64,000 nucleotides of DNA. Origin: Singulisphaera acidiphila DSM 18658 (GTDB lineage Bacteria > Planctomycetota > Planctomycetia > Isosphaerales > Isosphaeraceae). The translations under genes were made by a program, and so were the position numbers. Positions 35,776 through 44,864 of this stretch are shown here, in pieces. The notes beneath the pieces are model-generated. The model was not told where the DNA came from, made no database searches, and worked only from the letters and a program-made list of their open reading frames with translations. Location of the stretch: contig NC_019892.1 of the NCBI RefSeq assembly GCF_000242455.2, positions 7,698,744 through 7,762,743 of the forward strand. The letters run 5' to 3'. The number at the start of each line of letters is the position of its first letter. The stretch's first letter is position 1.

Positions 35776-38361
35776 TTACAAATTTATTTCCATCCACTGC
35801 TGAACATACTCAAGCGATCGCTCGATCGCCTCGACGCCGATAATAAGGAGGTCGCCCGGCTCCAGCTCGCGAAGCGCTTGCTCGATCGCAAGGTTCTCGT
35901 CTGCCACTTCGACCAGTTCCTTGATCCGAGGACGACCCCTCAGCCCTTGTTTGAGCAAAATATTGAGCTCGCCGTCCTGGCGATCCTGGTTCCCCTTGTC
36001 TTCATAGAGAATGACCCGGTCGAAGCCGTCACCGATGACCTCCCCCTGGCGGACGACGTCCAGGTCACGGCGGTTGCAGCCCGCGAACACGAGAACCCGG
36101 CGCGTGTGGGGCAACGACTCGGCCGTGTCGATCAACGCTTCGAGGGCCATCGCGTTGTGCGGGAAGTCGATGACGACCGTCGCCCCCTTGACCTCGAAGA
36201 GGTTGAACCGCGCGGGCATCTGGATCGGATCACCGGCGAACGACGCCAAGCCCGACCGGATCGACTCGCGGGACAGGCCGATGGACCAGGCCGCTCCGGC
36301 CGTCGCCAGCACGTTCTCGACCTGGAACCCGACGCGCCCCTGATGGGTGATCGGCACATCCGCCAGTAAAACGAGGGACTCCTCTTCCAGTCCCCTGGCC
36401 AGCACAATCGCACCGTCGCGAACGAAGACCGCACGTCCCCCCTCGTTGCGATGGCGGACGATCACCGGATGCTCGGCATCGCGAGCAAACCAGATCACTT
36501 CTCCAGGGCAATGGTCGGCCATCGCGGCAACAAGCGGGTCGTCGGCCTTGAGCACGGCCGCGCCCTCGGCGGCAACCACTTCGACGGTCGTCCGCTTGAC
36601 CCGCGCCAGTTCCTCGAGGGTGTCGATCCCGCGAAGCTCAAGATGGTCTCCCTCGCCCAGGTTCGTGACCACCGTGACGTGGGAGCGGTCGAACGCCAAC
36701 CCCTCGCGGAGGATCCCCCCCTGAGCCGTTTCGAGGACGGCCACTTCCACGAGCGGGTTGAGCAGCACGGTCCGAGCGCTCTGGGGACCACTGCAATCAC
36801 CGGTCTCGATGCGCCGGTCGGCAACGTAGATCCCGTCGGTCGTGCTCATGCCGACGACCCGCCCCGCCTCGGCGAAGAGGTGGGCGATCAGCCGGGTCGT
36901 GGTCGTCTTACCGCTGGTCCCGGTGACGGCGATGAGCGGGATCCGCCCGTCGTCCCCCTCGGGATAGAGCGAGGTCAAAATGGCTTCGCCGATGGGCTGA
37001 GGAGGATCGTGCCAAGGTCTGAGATGCTGCCTCAGCCAGGGACTTGCGTTAACTTCGAGGATGACGCCCCCCTGCTCTTCAAGGGGACGTCCGATATCCT
37101 CGGCCACGACGTCGAGGCCAGCGAGGTCGAGCCCAATGACCCGAGTCGCGTCGAGCACGCGGGCAGCGACCTCAGGGTGAACCTGGTCGGTCACATCGAC
37201 GTTGTTCCCACCGTCCCTGAGATGGGAGTTCCGCCTGATGAACACCCGTGCTCCAGGCGGGGGGATCGAGTCGAGCTGAAAGCCCTGATCGGCAAGAACC
37301 CCGAGGGCAATCGGGTCGAGCGGGAATTTTCTCAAAGGGGAAGACGCATCGTCACCGCGACGAGGGTCGCGGTTGACCTCCTCGACGAGTTCGGCAATGG
37401 AGTGAATTCCGTCGCCAATGACCTGAGCCGAGTCGCGTCGAGCAGCCGCAATGACTCGGTCGCCCGCCACGAGCATCCGATGGTGTGCGCCTGGAGCGAA
37501 CCGCTCGACCATAATGTTGGAGCTGACCTCGAGCGCGGCGGCGTAAGCGGCCGTGAGCTGCTCGCGTGTGTTCAGGTTCAGCGTGATCCCATCGCCATGA
37601 TCGGCGTCGCACGGCTTGATGACGACCGGAAGCCCGACTTCGAGCGCGGCGGCCCAGGCATCCTCGACGTCCGAGACGGGCCGACCTTGGGGGACCGGCA
37701 CACCGACCGCCCGGAGCATCTCCTTGGTGAGGTCCTTGTCGTTGGAGATCGACTCGGCGATCGCACTCGTCCGATCGGTGAACGCAATCTGGAACCGTCG
37801 CTGGCGGACGCCGTGGCCGAACTGGATCAGGCTATCCGTGTTGAGCCGGCGAAAAGGAATCCCTCGCGCCCTCGCCGCCGCCGCGATCGGCGCGGAATTG
37901 GGGCCGATCCTGACCTGTTGAGTGAGCGTGCGCAACCGTTCGAGCTCGGTTCGAAGATCAAACGGACGATCGTCAAGCGCACTGCCGACCAACGACAAGG
38001 CCAAGGCGAGCGCAGCACGCCCCACTTCCTCTTCTTGATACTGCACGGCCAGCCGGGCAACCCCATCCTCGGCCGGCGGTCGCCAGGCCAAGAAGGCGAC
38101 GTCCGAACCAGACCGCCGCTGAAGCTCCAAGATCAGGAGCGCCACCACCCCTTCCAGATCCCTCTCTTGCTTCAGCCGTTCGGTAACCTCATCAAGGCCG
38201 GAATCGGCCGAGGCGAACGATCGAATCAAACGATCCAAGAAACCAGGGATCTCGCCGGTCTGCCTCCCTTGGCGGCCTGCCAGATCCAACCACGCTTCGA
38301 GTACAGGAACACGGGTCCAGAGATTGGGTCCGCGCAAGGCCAGGACTTTCCGAACAATCAT
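35776..38361 (-). CDS. cphA: Cyanophycin synthetase
   Basis: CphA (861 residues) builds the multi-L-arginyl-poly-L-aspartate storage polymer from Asp and Arg with ATP. The family's N-terminal domain (RGPNLWTRVPVLEAWLDLAGR) is followed by an ATP-grasp domain (VIKPCDADHGDGITLNLNTREQL, MLVAGDRVIAAARRD, VAEDIGRPLEEQGGVILEVNASPWLRQHLRP). The C-terminal Mur-ligase-like domain has an intact loop VTGTSGKTTTTRLIAHLFAEAG and NLGEGDHLELRG. Length and motif order are those of active CphA. No cyanophycinase gene is visible in the window. Its intact GKTTT loop contrasts with the lost loop of the MurC-like protein 8 kb away. Confidence 0.93.
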   Translation of the reverse strand: MIVRKVLALRGPNLWTRVPVLEAWLDLAGRQGRQTGEIPGFLDRLIRSFASADSGLDEVTERLKQERDLEGVVALLILELQRRSGSDVAFLAWRPPAEDGVARLAVQYQEEEVGRAALALALSLVGSALDDRPFDLRTELERLRTLTQQVRIGPNSAPIAAAARARGIPFRRLNTDSLIQFGHGVRQRRFQIAFTDRTSAIAESISNDKDLTKEMLRAVGVPVPQGRPVSDVEDAWAAALEVGLPVVIKPCDADHGDGITLNLNTREQLTAAYAAALEVSSNIMVERFAPGAHHRMLVAGDRVIAAARRDSAQVIGDGIHSIAELVEEVNRDPRRGDDASSPLRKFPLDPIALGVLADQGFQLDSIPPPGARVFIRRNSHLRDGGNNVDVTDQVHPEVAARVLDATRVIGLDLAGLDVVAEDIGRPLEEQGGVILEVNASPWLRQHLRPWHDPPQPIGEAILTSLYPEGDDGRIPLIAVTGTSGKTTTTRLIAHLFAEAGRVVGMSTTDGIYVADRRIETGDCSGPQSARTVLLNPLVEVAVLETAQGGILREGLAFDRSHVTVVTNLGEGDHLELRGIDTLEELARVKRTTVEVVAAEGAAVLKADDPLVAAMADHCPGEVIWFARDAEHPVIVRHRNEGGRAVFVRDGAIVLARGLEEESLVLLADVPITHQGRVGFQVENVLATAGAAWSIGLSRESIRSGLASFAGDPIQMPARFNLFEVKGATVVIDFPHNAMALEALIDTAESLPHTRRVLVFAGCNRRDLDVVRQGEVIGDGFDRVILYEDKGNQDRQDGELNILLKQGLRGRPRIKELVEVADENLAIEQALRELEPGDLLIIGVEAIERSLEYVQQWMEINL

Positions 38362-38743
38362 TCCGTTTCCCTACTGATCCAACGTTGCTCGAGAATCGGG
38401 CCGGCCGTTAGATCTTACCAAAAGAGGACCGCGCCGGGGAATTCGGGATCCTCCCTTGATTGGACGATTGCATGTCGCGATGTTCAGGGACCACGGATTG
38501 GGATCGACGCCACCACATCGCTTCTTCCGGCGTCCCACGGATCGAAGCCTGCCGAGCTTTCGTTCCTGTCCGAACGGACTCGTCTTCCATCTACACACAC
38601 ATCACGTCAATAGCTCTAAAACTTCCAGTGATTTCTCTTACATCGGTCTTCTGATCGAAGTAGACTGAGCGTGCAGCTTCCCTTGTTCCCCCGGAGGGAT
38701 CGGATCTGGACGACGTACGCCAGCCTTTTCGGGAGCAATTTCG
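38362..38743. other. Intergenic region, divergent promoters expected
   Basis: This 382-bp stretch separates cphA (leftward) from a zinc-ribbon gene (rightward). I see no gene, repeat or clear binding site. GGGAG lies about 10 bases before the rightward start. Confidence 0.35.
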
Positions 38744-39478
38744 ATGATTGAATTGGCTTGCCCGAGTTGTGGACGGGCGGGATCGATCCCGCGTGAGAAA
38801 ATCAACACGCGTCTGACTTGCAAGAAATGCCACATCGTCTTTCACGTCAACACGACGGGACGGGCTCTGGTGGGAGAACCCCACGTCGAACCGCCGAAAG
38901 CCGAGCCTCGTCACCACGAAGGACTCCACCTGCCCAGCTTCGAGTCACTGGAAGGCCTGACGGAAAGCCTCCCCACGGTTTCCCCCCGATCGCTCGGGGT
39001 GGGGGCCGCGGCCCTTTCCGTCGTCGTCGGCCTGTTTCTGTTCTTGACCAAGCCGCCCGAGAGTCTCGCGGATAGCGCCCAGCGAACCGCGGAACGGTTC
39101 GCCAACGACGACCTGATCTATCTCAAGCAGATCGCCACATCCGAGACCATCGACGACGTCGTCCGTTGGTTCGACGCCGTCCACCCCCAACTCGTCAAAA
39201 ATCGCGAGCAGTGGAAGAGCCGCGAAGCCAGAATTCAAGTCATGGTGATCGGCGAGGATCACAATCAGCGCAAGGGAGAAGCACAAGCATTTATCTATCC
39301 AGCGGGGGAAGCGGGGCACGTCAATGCGATCGCCACCGCCGCCGCCTCGACAACCACAACCGCGACATCCGCACAGCAGCAGCCCATCGACCTGAGACTC
39401 CACTGGGTTCTCGACCGAAAGGGAACCTGGAAACTCGACGGCCTCCAGACCTTCCAAGCGGCCTCCCGCCCTCTGTAA
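38744..39478 (+). CDS. Zinc-ribbon, single-span membrane protein, unknown function
   Basis: This 244-residue protein starts MIELACPSCGRAGSIPREKINTRLTCKKCHIVFHV, an MJ0042-like zinc ribbon (CPSC...CKKC). A Pro/Glu-rich linker, one membrane helix (LGVGAAALSVVVGLFLFL) and an extracytoplasmic domain follow. That domain contains DSAQRTAERFANDDLIYLKQIATSETIDDVVRWFDAVHPQLV and ends with a Thr/Ala-rich stretch and LRLHWVLDRKGTWKLDG. The last part resembles small NTF2-like or lipoprotein-like folds, which is only an impression. The same zinc-ribbon-plus-anchor design recurs in the 28-33 kb genes. Confidence 0.72.
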   Translation: MIELACPSCGRAGSIPREKINTRLTCKKCHIVFHVNTTGRALVGEPHVEPPKAEPRHHEGLHLPSFESLEGLTESLPTVSPRSLGVGAAALSVVVGLFLFLTKPPESLADSAQRTAERFANDDLIYLKQIATSETIDDVVRWFDAVHPQLVKNREQWKSREARIQVMVIGEDHNQRKGEAQAFIYPAGEAGHVNAIATAAASTTTTATSAQQQPIDLRLHWVLDRKGTWKLDGLQTFQAASRPL

Positions 39479-39559
39479 GTACCTGGAAGCAAGTTCCCCA
39501 AGGCAATCAGAGTCTGTCCCAGAAGTCGAATCCCCTCGGAGCTTTTGCTGATCTACCGG

Positions 39560-39643
39560 GTGCCATGCAGTTCCGTACTCGAAACCCATGCGGGAAAGCC
39601 TTGGCCTGGGGCGCCCGGGTTCCGAGTACGGAACCCGTGGCAC
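39560..39643. repeat. Imperfect inverted repeat between convergent genes
   Basis: The arms 39560-39587 and 39617-39643 pair over about 27 bases. They share a perfect core (GTTCCGTACTCG and its complement), with a few mismatches and one gap, around a 29-base loop. It lies between the zinc-ribbon gene and the convergent Gfo/Idh/MocA gene. It could be a terminator or a dispersed palindromic element, and differs in sequence from the repeat at 18.8 kb. Confidence 0.7.
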
Positions 39644-39693
39644 TCCAACGTCCTTCATTATCCCGGTGAAACCTGACCTTCCGAGACAGATAC

Positions 39694-40737
39694 TCAGTCG
39701 CCCCCCCATGGTCCAGCAATCACCGAATGCTCGCTTGCGGACTGCACCGCGGCATCGAGAATCCGAACGACGTCGCGGGCCTGTTCAGCTGTCACCGCAA
39801 GCGGAGCCCGCCCCTCGAGGTGATCGGCAATGTTGGCGTAATACGAATCCCAGTGGCTTTTCTCCGTCTCGACGGGCATGTCAACCACACCAGTGGCCGT
39901 TTCCCGGCGAATCGTGGCCGTGAGGTTCGCGGGTTCCACGGCCCGGTCGATGTCGCCGGCGCGGAGGGCATCCTCCTGGGGATCGATGCCGAACTTCGCG
40001 TAACCGCCTTCGGTCCCGACAACCCACCACCGGGGACGTTCGAGACGACAGATTCGGCTCATCTCAACCTGAAAGAGGAGGTTGTCGAATTCCAAGGCGA
40101 TCCGTCCATGTCCTCCGCTGTTTACTCCCGGCCAAGGGGCGGGCGTGATCCAGGCGGAGAGCCGTCGGCATGGGCCCAACCCAAGCTGAAGCGCCTGGTC
40201 GACGAGGTGCGCGCCCCAGTCATGAAGGATCGTGCCCGCCTGCGTCACATCGCCACGCCAGGTTCGGGGCGGTGTGTGGCGGCAGACCGAGCTCTCGATG
40301 ATGAGCGGTTGACCGATGAGGCCCCGGGCAAGAACCGCTTTGAGCGTCGCGTAGTCCCAATCCCATCGCCGGTTCTGAAAGACCGAGAGCATCCGGCCGG
40401 AAGCGTCGCGCGCCGCAATCATCCGGTCCGCTTCGGCTTCGGAGAGGGCCATGACCTTATCGACCACACAATCCTTCCCTGCCTCCAGGGCGCGCACGGC
40501 AAGCTCGGCGTGAGAGTCGTGCGGGGTTGCCAGGACGATGAGCTGGACTCTTGAATCGGCCAGCGCCTCCTCGAAACCGGCGTACCCGACGACTCCCCAG
40601 GCGGCAACCGCCTCCGCGCGGACGGCGGGGGAGCGGGCAACGACCCCGTGCAAGTTTAGCGAGTTTTGACGCCGGATCAGAGGACAGTGGAACGCCCGGC
40701 CTGCCAGGCCATACCCCACGACGACCGTTTCGATCAT
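39694..40737 (-). CDS. Gfo/Idh/MocA-family oxidoreductase
   Basis: The 347-residue protein begins MIETVVVGYGLAGRAFHCPLIRRQ. The Rossmann NAD(P)-binding loop (VGYGLAG) is followed by IVLATPHDSHAELAVRALEAGKDCVVDKVMALSEAEADRMI. Here the usual E-K-P is D-K-V, with the catalytic-site lysine kept. FQNRRWDWDYATLKAVLARGLIGQPLIIES and IHDWGAHLVDQALQLG-type sequence (reading ILHDWGAHLVDQAL) complete the substrate domain. Family members oxidise sugars, inositols or their derivatives, and the substrate is not evident. It is a single gene facing the zinc-ribbon gene and divergent from the aminotransferase gene. Confidence 0.88.
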   Translation of the reverse strand: MIETVVVGYGLAGRAFHCPLIRRQNSLNLHGVVARSPAVRAEAVAAWGVVGYAGFEEALADSRVQLIVLATPHDSHAELAVRALEAGKDCVVDKVMALSEAEADRMIAARDASGRMLSVFQNRRWDWDYATLKAVLARGLIGQPLIIESSVCRHTPPRTWRGDVTQAGTILHDWGAHLVDQALQLGLGPCRRLSAWITPAPWPGVNSGGHGRIALEFDNLLFQVEMSRICRLERPRWWVVGTEGGYAKFGIDPQEDALRAGDIDRAVEPANLTATIRRETATGVVDMPVETEKSHWDSYYANIADHLEGRAPLAVTAEQARDVVRILDAAVQSASEHSVIAGPWGGD

Positions 40738-40976
40738 GACGTGACTTCCCAACGACCCTGCGGGTTGCGACGAAATCGCCTCACCGGCGACTCAGCTTCG
40801 ACGCGTTCGTTGGCTCAGTATAGAGCATCAAGACCTCGCCACGAGCCTTAACATCATCGCTCCGCGATAAAAAGAGTTGATACTCTCCGTAGAATATAAG
40901 GATGGCATTTTAGTTCATCGCCGTGGCGAGGCGGAATTCGCCAAGACCTCTGCAAGACCTCTGTTAGGAAATACGC

Positions 40977-42275
40977 ATGATCGCCCTTCACCGTGACGAT
41001 CCCCAGATCCTGGGCCCACTCCCCGGTCCTCGTGCTCGCGAATGGCTGGCACGCGACGACCAGGTGATGTCTCCTTCCTACACCAGGACCTACCCGCTTG
41101 TCGTTCGTCGCGGCAAAGGCTCGATGATCGAGGACATCGACGGCAACCGCTTCCTCGATTTCACGGCGGGGATCGCCGTCACCGCGACGGGGCACTGCCA
41201 CCCCGCGGTGGTCGACGCCATCAAAACCCAGGCCAGCCGGCTGCTCCACATGTCGGGGACCGACTTCTACTACACTCCGCAAATCAAGCTCGCGGAGCGG
41301 CTCGCCAAGCTCGCCCCCGGCGACGAGGCCAAACGAGTCTTCTTCACCAATAGCGGCGCGGAGTCGGTCGAGGCCGCCCTCAAGTTGTCGCGTCGCCACA
41401 CCGGGCGACCACGGGTCATGGCCTTCTTGCATGCATTCCATGGTCGGACCTATGGCGCCATGTCCCTCAGCGCCTCGAAGCCGATGCAACGTCGCGGCTT
41501 CGCACCGCTGGTCCCCGAAGTCCATCACGCCCGATACGGCGACCTCGAGAGCGTTCACGCGTTGCTCCGGACGGTCTGCCCCGCCGACGAGTTGGCCGCG
41601 ATTTTCGTCGAGCCGATTCAAGGTGAGGGGGGATATCTTCTTCCCCCACCCGACTTCCTGCCCGGCTTGAGGAAGCTCTGCGACGAGCACGGCATCATGC
41701 TCGTTCTCGACGAAGTGCAGACGGGGATCGGTCGTACCGGCAAAATGTTCGCCTCGGAACATTGGAATGTCGTGGGTGACATCGTCTGTCTCGCAAAGGG
41801 ACTCGCCAGTGGTCTCCCCTTGGGCGCGATCGTCGCCAAGGCCGACGTCATGGATTGGCCGAGCGGCAGCCACGCCTCGACCTTTGGTGGGAACCCGGTC
41901 GCCTGCGCAGCGGCCCTGGCGACGTTGAACCTGGTCGAGGCAAAGTACCAGGCCAATGCCGAACGGCAGGGCAAGCACCTTCGCGCAGGGCTCGAAGAAC
42001 TGGCTGGCCAGTATCCGTTCATCCGTGAGGTCCGTGGGCTCGGGCTGATGATCGGTGTCGAGATCCAGAACGACGGGGCCCCCGATCCCGAGCTTCGCGA
42101 CCGAATCGTCGATCTGGCCTTTCATCGCGGCCTCCTGCTCCTGCCGTGCGGCCCCAGCACGGTCCGGTTCTGCCCCCCCTTGTGCCTGTCCCGCCGCCAG
42201 GTGGAAATCGGCCTCGGATTGTTCGGCGCAGCCTTGTCCGCAACCGATTCAACATCCCGATTCCACACGAGCTAA
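40977..42275 (+). CDS. Class III aminotransferase (ornithine/GABA-type)
   Basis: This 432-residue PLP enzyme is preceded by TTAGGAAAT. Family landmarks are GSMIEDIDGNRFLDFTAGIAVTATGHCHPAVVDAI, FTNSGAESVEAALKLSRRHTGRPRVMAFLHAFHGRTYGAMSLSASKP, VEPIQGEGGYLLPPPDFLPGLRKLCDEHGIMLVLDEVQTGIGRTGKMFASEHW and DIVCLAKGLASGLPLGAIVAK, whose Lys binds PLP. The group includes acetylornithine, ornithine and 4-aminobutyrate aminotransferases, and the sequence does not decide between them. An unknown 468-residue protein follows 48 bp downstream and is probably co-transcribed. Confidence 0.9.
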   Translation: MIALHRDDPQILGPLPGPRAREWLARDDQVMSPSYTRTYPLVVRRGKGSMIEDIDGNRFLDFTAGIAVTATGHCHPAVVDAIKTQASRLLHMSGTDFYYTPQIKLAERLAKLAPGDEAKRVFFTNSGAESVEAALKLSRRHTGRPRVMAFLHAFHGRTYGAMSLSASKPMQRRGFAPLVPEVHHARYGDLESVHALLRTVCPADELAAIFVEPIQGEGGYLLPPPDFLPGLRKLCDEHGIMLVLDEVQTGIGRTGKMFASEHWNVVGDIVCLAKGLASGLPLGAIVAKADVMDWPSGSHASTFGGNPVACAAALATLNLVEAKYQANAERQGKHLRAGLEELAGQYPFIREVRGLGLMIGVEIQNDGAPDPELRDRIVDLAFHRGLLLLPCGPSTVRFCPPLCLSRRQVEIGLGLFGAALSATDSTSRFHTS

Positions 42276-42323
42276 ACGCAAAAAAACAAACGTTTGCCAT
42301 TTCGATCACGTTGGAGTTAGGAC

Positions 42324-43730
42324 ATGTCACAAGTCGCTTCACCCCCGCCTCCGCCCACATTCGAGTGGAAACGGTGGCCGGAAACAGAAACATTTGTCGA
42401 CAACCTCATCGACAAAGCCGTGGCCGGCAACGCGTTCGCTGCCACACTGGCGGAGCGGATGCGGGTCGAAACAAGCACCCGCTTCAAGGACTGGGTGGAC
42501 CATCTGGTCATCTCCGGTCAAGGGGATCTCGGGTCGCAGCTCCGCAAGCTCGGCTTCAAACGTCAGGCCACGGACTACGCAGTCGGCGTCCCCGTCTTTG
42601 CTCACGACGGCGGAATTTTCCCTCGGCTGGCGATTGCGCCCGGTTCCGGGTTGGAAGTGCGCTCGCTCGCGATCAAGGTGGAATCGATCGCCGATTTCTC
42701 GAGGGCCTTCGACCTTGGCCTCGACGTCCGCGGTTATGTGCTTGGGCCGTACCGGGTGGGACGCGTTCCGGGCGAACGGACCGATCTCGAGGTGGTCGAG
42801 CGCCGGGGGTACACAGGGTTCGACCCGTTTCCGGGCGACCTCGCGCGTGAGGGACGGATGCGTCCGCACGCCGCCCGCGATGCCTTGGCCGCTCGCGACC
42901 TCTGGAAAGGGCGAAAACGCCGGTTTGCGGACGATGCCGACGGCTTCGACGCGACCGAGCAGACCCTGGAACAGGTCATCGAGCTGGCCGGATCGGTCGA
43001 CCTGGCCTGTCACCTCATCTTCGAGGTGGAGCGCGAGAACTGGGAGCTGCGCAACCGGGCCGCACAGGTCCAGAAGAGCCGGCAAGACCGCCTCGGCCTC
43101 GGTTGGGCGAACCACGACCACCACACCTTTCGCTGCTCGCGCCAATTCTTCCCTCGCGTGATCCGAATGTTCGAGCGGCTCGGTTTCCTGCTTCGCGAAC
43201 GATTCCACGCGGGTGAAAACGCAGGCTGGGGCGCGCAGGTTCTCGAGCACCCGACAACCGGGATCGTGATCTTCGCCGACCTCGACCTCGCCCCCGACGA
43301 AGCCGCTTACGACTTCGCGCACGCGGCCCTGCCCGACCTACCCCGGCCCAACACGGTCGGACTCTGGGTCGGCCTTCACGGCGAATCGATCCTCGAGGCG
43401 GGGATGCACCACCTCGAAGCCCAATTCGACTTTGATGCGTTGCGGCAGGATCTCAAGGCGGAGTCGGGCATCGAGGTCATGGCGCCGTTCTCCGATTTTC
43501 CGTTCCTTCGCCAGGCGTTTACTGCGGGAGAACGTTGGCCGGTCGCCAAACACCGCGCCGACCGGTGCCTGGCCAACGGCTGGATCACCGCCGAGCAACA
43601 CGCGAAATTCATTCGCAGCGGCGCGCTGGGCAGCCACCTCGAGGACCTCCAACGCCGCGAGGGATACAAAGGTTTCAATCAGCAGGCCGTCAGCGCCATC
43701 ATCGCCGCAACGGACCCTCGCCTGCATTGA
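42324..43730 (+). CDS. Conserved-looking protein of unknown function
   Basis: This 468-residue soluble-looking protein follows the class III aminotransferase by 48 bp and has TTAGGACATG at its start. It has no signal peptide or membrane span. Notable stretches are an N-terminal helical part (FVDNLIDKAVAGNAFAATLAERMRVETSTRFKDWVDHLVI), DYAVGVPVFAHDGGIFPRLAI, and a His-rich GWANHDHHTFRCSR near the middle. GILIFADLD-like sequence (reading TGIVIFADLDLAPDEA), FDFDALRQDLKAESGIEVMAPFSDFPFLRQAFT and a C-terminal helical tail complete it. The regular composition and good codon use suggest a real, selected gene. I do not recognise the family and do not assign a function; the HDHH cluster might bind metal. 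Confidence 0.75.
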   Translation: MSQVASPPPPPTFEWKRWPETETFVDNLIDKAVAGNAFAATLAERMRVETSTRFKDWVDHLVISGQGDLGSQLRKLGFKRQATDYAVGVPVFAHDGGIFPRLAIAPGSGLEVRSLAIKVESIADFSRAFDLGLDVRGYVLGPYRVGRVPGERTDLEVVERRGYTGFDPFPGDLAREGRMRPHAARDALAARDLWKGRKRRFADDADGFDATEQTLEQVIELAGSVDLACHLIFEVERENWELRNRAAQVQKSRQDRLGLGWANHDHHTFRCSRQFFPRVIRMFERLGFLLRERFHAGENAGWGAQVLEHPTTGIVIFADLDLAPDEAAYDFAHAALPDLPRPNTVGLWVGLHGESILEAGMHHLEAQFDFDALRQDLKAESGIEVMAPFSDFPFLRQAFTAGERWPVAKHRADRCLANGWITAEQHAKFIRSGALGSHLEDLQRREGYKGFNQQAVSAIIAATDPRLH

Positions 43731-43756
43731 TCAGTAAACTTGCCCTCCTTTTTCGA

Positions 43757-43790
43757 GCGGACGCCCGTCGAAATCTCGACGGGCGTCCGC
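43757..43790 (+). terminator. Strong hairpin after the unknown 468-residue gene
   Basis: Perfect 15-bp arms GCGGACGCCCGTCGA (43757-43771) and complement (43776-43790) enclose the loop AATC. It starts 27 bases after the stop. No T-run follows, so it may act as a Rho-independent-like block, an RNA-stabilising hairpin or both. Confidence 0.6.
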
Positions 43791-43892
43791 CTGAATCGAG
43801 CGAAGCATCGAGCCGGTTGCCACTTCAGAACTCCCGGATTATGATTCGGTTCCTGACCCCATTAAAGTCATTGGTCAAGGGGACCTTCATCT

Positions 43893-44477
43893 ATGCATGA
43901 CGATAATCCTTATGCAGCCCCTGAGTTCTCCGCACCGTCCGACAGTAAATTCTTGGACCAAGCGTTCGATTCTCCCGATGATGAGGGTTGCTGGCGGGCC
44001 GGTCGCTTTTTGGTCTTGACGAAAAAGGCGAGTCTTCCCGATCGTTGCATCAAATGTAATCTCCCCGCGAATCACTACCGTCTCACGCGCAAGCTTTACT
44101 GGCACCCTCCAGTCTGGTACTTAACCTTATTAATTAGTCCGTTGCTCTACATCATTGTGGGGGGCTTCGTTCGCTATTCAGCCAAGATCAAAGTCGGCCT
44201 CTGCCCGCGCCATCGAACCCGACGACTCCGCGTACTCACATCGGCTTGAGTCGCGATCCTGGTTGGAATTGCCATGATGGCGGTCGGACCTGCCTGGATC
44301 AAATCCGACTGGTTCCTGCTCGTCTTCTTGATCAGTTCGATTATGATCCTCTCAGGAATCATCGGTGGAATCGTGGGATCCCAGGTTGTCTCCACCAAGT
44401 CCATCGATAAACAGTACGTCTGGCTCGCGAAGGTGAATCCCGAGTATCTCGAGATGCTTCCGGCCTGGCTTGATTAA
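43893..44477 (+). pseudogene. Membrane protein gene with TGG-to-TGA stop (copy 1)
   Basis: The frame reads MHDDNPYAAPEFSAPSD, a cysteine pair (DRCIKCNLPANHY) and a membrane segment (WYLTLLISPLLYIIVGG), then a TGA at 44247-44249. It goes on in the same frame with VAILVGIAMMAVGPAWIK and SIMILSGIIGGIVG to AWLD and TAA. In the second copy, at 51.0-51.3 kb, the same codon is TGG. So this copy of a 194-residue, NPYAAP-type planctomycete membrane protein was disabled by one G-to-A change, or makes a 118-residue product. Function unknown. The two copies are direct repeats about 6.8 kb apart. Confidence 0.8.
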
Positions 44478-44562
44478 GCGTTTCACGGCGAGAAAAGGTA
44501 ACGGTTCGTTGGGAATGCTCGGCGGGATCCCTCCGCTTCAAAAACTCTTAGCCTCGATTTTT
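44187..44562 (+). repeat. Long direct repeat, left copy
   Basis: About 370 bp from within the membrane-protein gene through its 3' flank (ending near CTCTTAGCCTCGATTTT) is repeated, with a few per cent differences, at about 51019-51398 in the same orientation. The two copies flank the IS-rich island. Confidence 0.85.
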
Positions 44563-44631
44563 GTTTTGCTTCAAACGGAAAAGGAGAGACGCCCTACCCG
44601 AGTTATAGTAAAATTCGGCAGGAGTCTCACC

Positions 44632-44864
44632 ATGCGAAAGCCCTGAAAGAACTATACACCTGTCGAGAATGCTGCCATTCTCCGGCGTCATCTGATCGAC
44701 CATGTCCTGATCTCTGCGATGAGCTCCAACTCTCGCCCACGCTGTTCTGCCTCTGGCAGAAGCAGTTCTTCGAGAACGGCCCCGCCGCCTTCGAACGCAA
44801 GAACGCCGCGCCTGAGACCCAGCATCTCCACGCTATCGCCGCACTCCGCGACAGGTGTCAATAG
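44632..44864 (+). pseudogene. IS3-type OrfA (transposase helix-turn-helix) remnant
   Basis: The piece reads KNYTPVENAAILRRHLIDHV in one frame and continues in another as PDLCDELQLSPTLFCLWQKQFFENGPAAFERKNA. This is the HTH protein of IS3-like elements (usual form KRYTPEEKVAILRRHLVD...). A TGA at codon 5 and a frameshift near 44700 break it, and a TAG ends it at 44862-44864. No OrfB or terminal repeats remain. Confidence 0.75.

Noticed and set aside
36451-38613. 720-codon plus-strand open frame
   Set aside because: It lies opposite cyanophycin synthetase, whose motifs are unmistakable on the minus strand.
44247-44249. UGA read as Trp or selenocysteine
   Set aside because: Many intact genes here end in TGA (for example at 22225, 28900, 43730), the affected genes have other lesions or lie in decaying DNA, and no SECIS-like hairpin was evident.
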